Assembly (NCBI GenBank): GCA_038106445.1
Contig: JAYODU010000001.1
Coordinates: forward strand, 248,001 to 312,000
Direction of reading: 5' to 3'
Source of the DNA: Pseudemcibacter sp038106445
GTDB lineage: Bacteria; Pseudomonadota; Alphaproteobacteria; Sphingomonadales; Emcibacteraceae
Length of the DNA stretch: 64,000 nt
Below are positions 63,483-64,000 of this stretch, piece by piece (positions within the stretch are counted from its first letter, which is position 1; each line of letters opens with the position of its first letter). The notes beneath the pieces were generated by a model, which was not told the DNA's origin, made no database searches, and saw only the letters and a list, made by a program, of their open reading frames with translations. The position numbers were made by a program, and so were the translations under genes.

Positions 63483-64000
63483 ATGAATAAAATTTTAACG
63501 ACCCTGGTTTGTTTTGCACTAACATCAATTTCCAATCCATATGTTTATGCTCAGGAAAAAGGTGATATTGTTATACCATGCGCCATACCGTTTTACCGGG
63601 AGTTGGATTTTACTGTTGGTGAATGGCAGGTTTTTCACAAATCAACTGGTAAGATAGCCGGTTATGATAGAATAGGTAGAACATTAAGAGGGTGTGCTAT
63701 CCAGCAGAGCTGGATATCACTAGATGATTATTTTTCATCAAAATATGTGCCTTTCAGAATGAACGGTAAAAGTCTGACCGCATTTAACGGCACGGAATGG
63801 GTTCAGTTCTGGGTTGATAATCAGGCAGGGGTTCAAATCTTGAAGGGTGGGCCAGAGCGAGGTCAATTCGTATTACAAAGCGAAAAGCCAGTGGCAGGAT
63901 ACGAATATATGCTTATCTGGCAGAAACAGGAAGACGGTAGTTTACTGAACACGCATAAGCGTCGGAATATTTCAGATAATAAAAATGCGGAGTGGGAAAC
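63483..64000 (+). CDS. Exported protein, truncated by the window end
   Basis: ATG 63483 has AAGGA 7 nt upstream and opens 172 codons without a stop. The signal peptide ends PYVYAQ. The mature part begins ELDFTVGEWQVF and contains GYDRIGRTLRGCAIQQSW, recalling DUF1579-type and similar lipocalin-like exported proteins. Function unknown. It is divergent from the MnmC-like gene. Confidence 0.75.
   Translation, partial: MNKILTTLVCFALTSISNPYVYAQEKGDIVIPCAIPFYRELDFTVGEWQVFHKSTGKIAGYDRIGRTLRGCAIQQSWISLDDYFSSKYVPFRMNGKSLTAFNGTEWVQFWVDNQAGVQILKGGPERGQFVLQSEKPVAGYEYMLIWQKQEDGSLLNTHKRRNISDNKNAEWE

Noticed and set aside
1..64000. CRISPR arrays, insertion sequences, prophage or integron features
   Set aside because: No regular repeat-spacer pattern, transposase, integrase or phage structural gene was seen.

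Overview
The window looks like a piece of chromosome from an AT-leaning, probably marine alphaproteobacterium. Supporting signs are the order SRP RNA - dnaX - ybaB/ebfC - recR, a membrane-anchored c-type cytochrome divergent from prephenate dehydratase, a HIG1-domain protein beside a PduO-type adenosyltransferase, soeABC-type sulfite dehydrogenase genes, and TonB-dependent receptors with short plug domains. No rRNA, CRISPR array, insertion sequence or prophage was seen. The genus cannot be fixed from sequence reading alone.

Layout. 1-12.9 kb: a TPR-sulfotransferase, then a compact island holding a lipoprotein adenosine-deaminase homologue, a CUT1-type ABC importer (binding protein, two permeases, separate ATPase), a purine-type phosphoribosyltransferase, a PLP sulfur enzyme, a RhaD-like class II aldolase, an MTA/MTI phosphorylase homologue and a rhodanese domain fused to a divergent MtnA-type isomerase. 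12.9-17.5 kb: a VOC-domain lipoprotein and a periplasmic flavin amine oxidase - cytochrome c - RidA - RidA cluster. 17.8-30 kb: mostly housekeeping genes (moaA, recR, ybaB, dnaX, SRP RNA, nudC, pheA, cycM-like, NlpC/P60, MarR, M17 peptidase, GST). 30-44 kb: two tandem APC permeases, an M20 hydrolase, and two paralogous TonB receptors on either side of soeABC. 44-54 kb: glutaryl-CoA dehydrogenase with its CoA-transferase, adenosyltransferase, a broken cyclase gene, an esterase lipoprotein, alaX, gluQRS, coq7-like, dsbB-like and DedA genes. 54-64 kb: two tRNA-Leu genes, a Rieske oxygenase with mmsA, PepSY and amidohydrolase genes, a TPR/transglutaminase-like lipoprotein with a T8 tract in its signal sequence, acs, a stand-alone MnmC oxidase domain and a gene cut by the window end.

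The most interesting unit is the 2-12.9 kb island. Read together, the genes outline a salvage route: deamination of adenosine or 5'-methylthioadenosine outside the cytoplasm, uptake, phosphorolysis of a 6-oxopurine nucleoside (Asn where MTA phosphorylases have Asp), hypoxanthine recapture by the phosphoribosyltransferase, isomerisation of the 1-phosphosugar, aldol cleavage to DHAP plus an aldehyde, and thiol capture by the PLP enzyme. The isomerase is unusual: it carries an intact rhodanese domain and has lost residues expected of standard MtnA. This is inference from domains and neighbourhood, not proof.

A second unit pairs a flavin amine oxidase with its own cytochrome c and two exported RidA proteins. 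It suggests oxidase electrons passed to the respiratory chain and reactive imines cleared in the periplasm.
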